A stretch of 40,043 nt of DNA from contig CAZCTC010000071.1 of assembly GCA_964501335.1 (NCBI GenBank), forward strand, positions 1 through 40,043, read 5' to 3'. This document shows, one piece after another, positions 39,954 through 40,043 of this stretch (position 1 is its first letter; every line of letters starts with the position of its first letter). The notes beneath the pieces were generated by a model that made no database searches, was not told where the DNA came from, and was given only the letters and a program-made list of their open reading frames with translations. Position numbers and translations under genes: made by a program. Origin of the DNA: CAZCTC01 sp964501335. Lineage in GTDB: Bacteria; Chloroflexota; Anaerolineae; B4-G1; SLSP01.

Positions 39954-40043
39954 TTTTTGTTGTTAATATTTTTCGTGATCCGGACGGTTAACGTAAGTTT
40001 TGTGCAAATAGAGCCCCGAGTGCTCAAATCGAAGCAAAAACAG

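Overview
The window looks like a chromosomal segment of a Chloroflexota bacterium, most likely of the Anaerolineae type. This rests on family style, not on a marker gene. The signs are secreted proteins with long Thr/Pro linkers, an NBR1-Ig-type lipoprotein, C-terminal FLP(I/C)(V/M) motifs in very large exported proteins, LCP proteins with long TP-rich stalks, and moderate-to-high GC. Coding density is ordinary, but many intergenic gaps are filled by one family of palindromic elements. No tRNA, rRNA, transposase, CRISPR array or phage gene was seen.

Region 1-8 kb: the 5' end of a membrane or secreted protein running off the left edge; a DUF892 ferritin-like protein; a cytoplasmic GH3-type protein that lacks the catalytic Asp; an NBR1-Ig lipoprotein; a short, degenerate AMP-binding protein; and two OmpR-type response regulators with no kinase beside them.

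Region 8-24.5 kb: two very large exported proteins. The first (1615 aa, with a collagen-like Gly-X-Pro tract) is translationally coupled to a 130-aa protein with an LPQSG-membrane-basic tail, which suggests a surface-anchored pair. The second (1915 aa) has three tandem 556-aa beta-helix modules, InlB-like repeats and a PKD domain, and lies between two direct copies of the palindromic element. Between them are an MtaD-like deaminase, a membrane protein coupled to YjbQ, and NudC.

Region 24.9-36.3 kb: mostly housekeeping. There is an ECF S-component-mobB-archease-rtcB run (RNA ligation/repair in the last two genes), a slyD-csp operon with a terminator-like hairpin in its leader, rluD, tlyA (apparently leaderless), a small membrane protein, lepA, an AI-2E family permease, a zinc-ribbon/DUF4190 protein and a DAGK-family lipid kinase. 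Region 36.5-40 kb: two tandem LytR-CpsA-Psr paralogues, which probably attach polymers to the cell envelope.

The most unusual signal is the intergenic element family. It has at least eleven full or partial copies, plus bare hairpins. Stem sequences differ between copies but stay fully paired, a short TCTG-type loop recurs, and conserved flanks of about 40 and 85 bp surround the stem. This pattern suggests selection on structure or a mobile palindrome, and it is not explained by any gene in the window.
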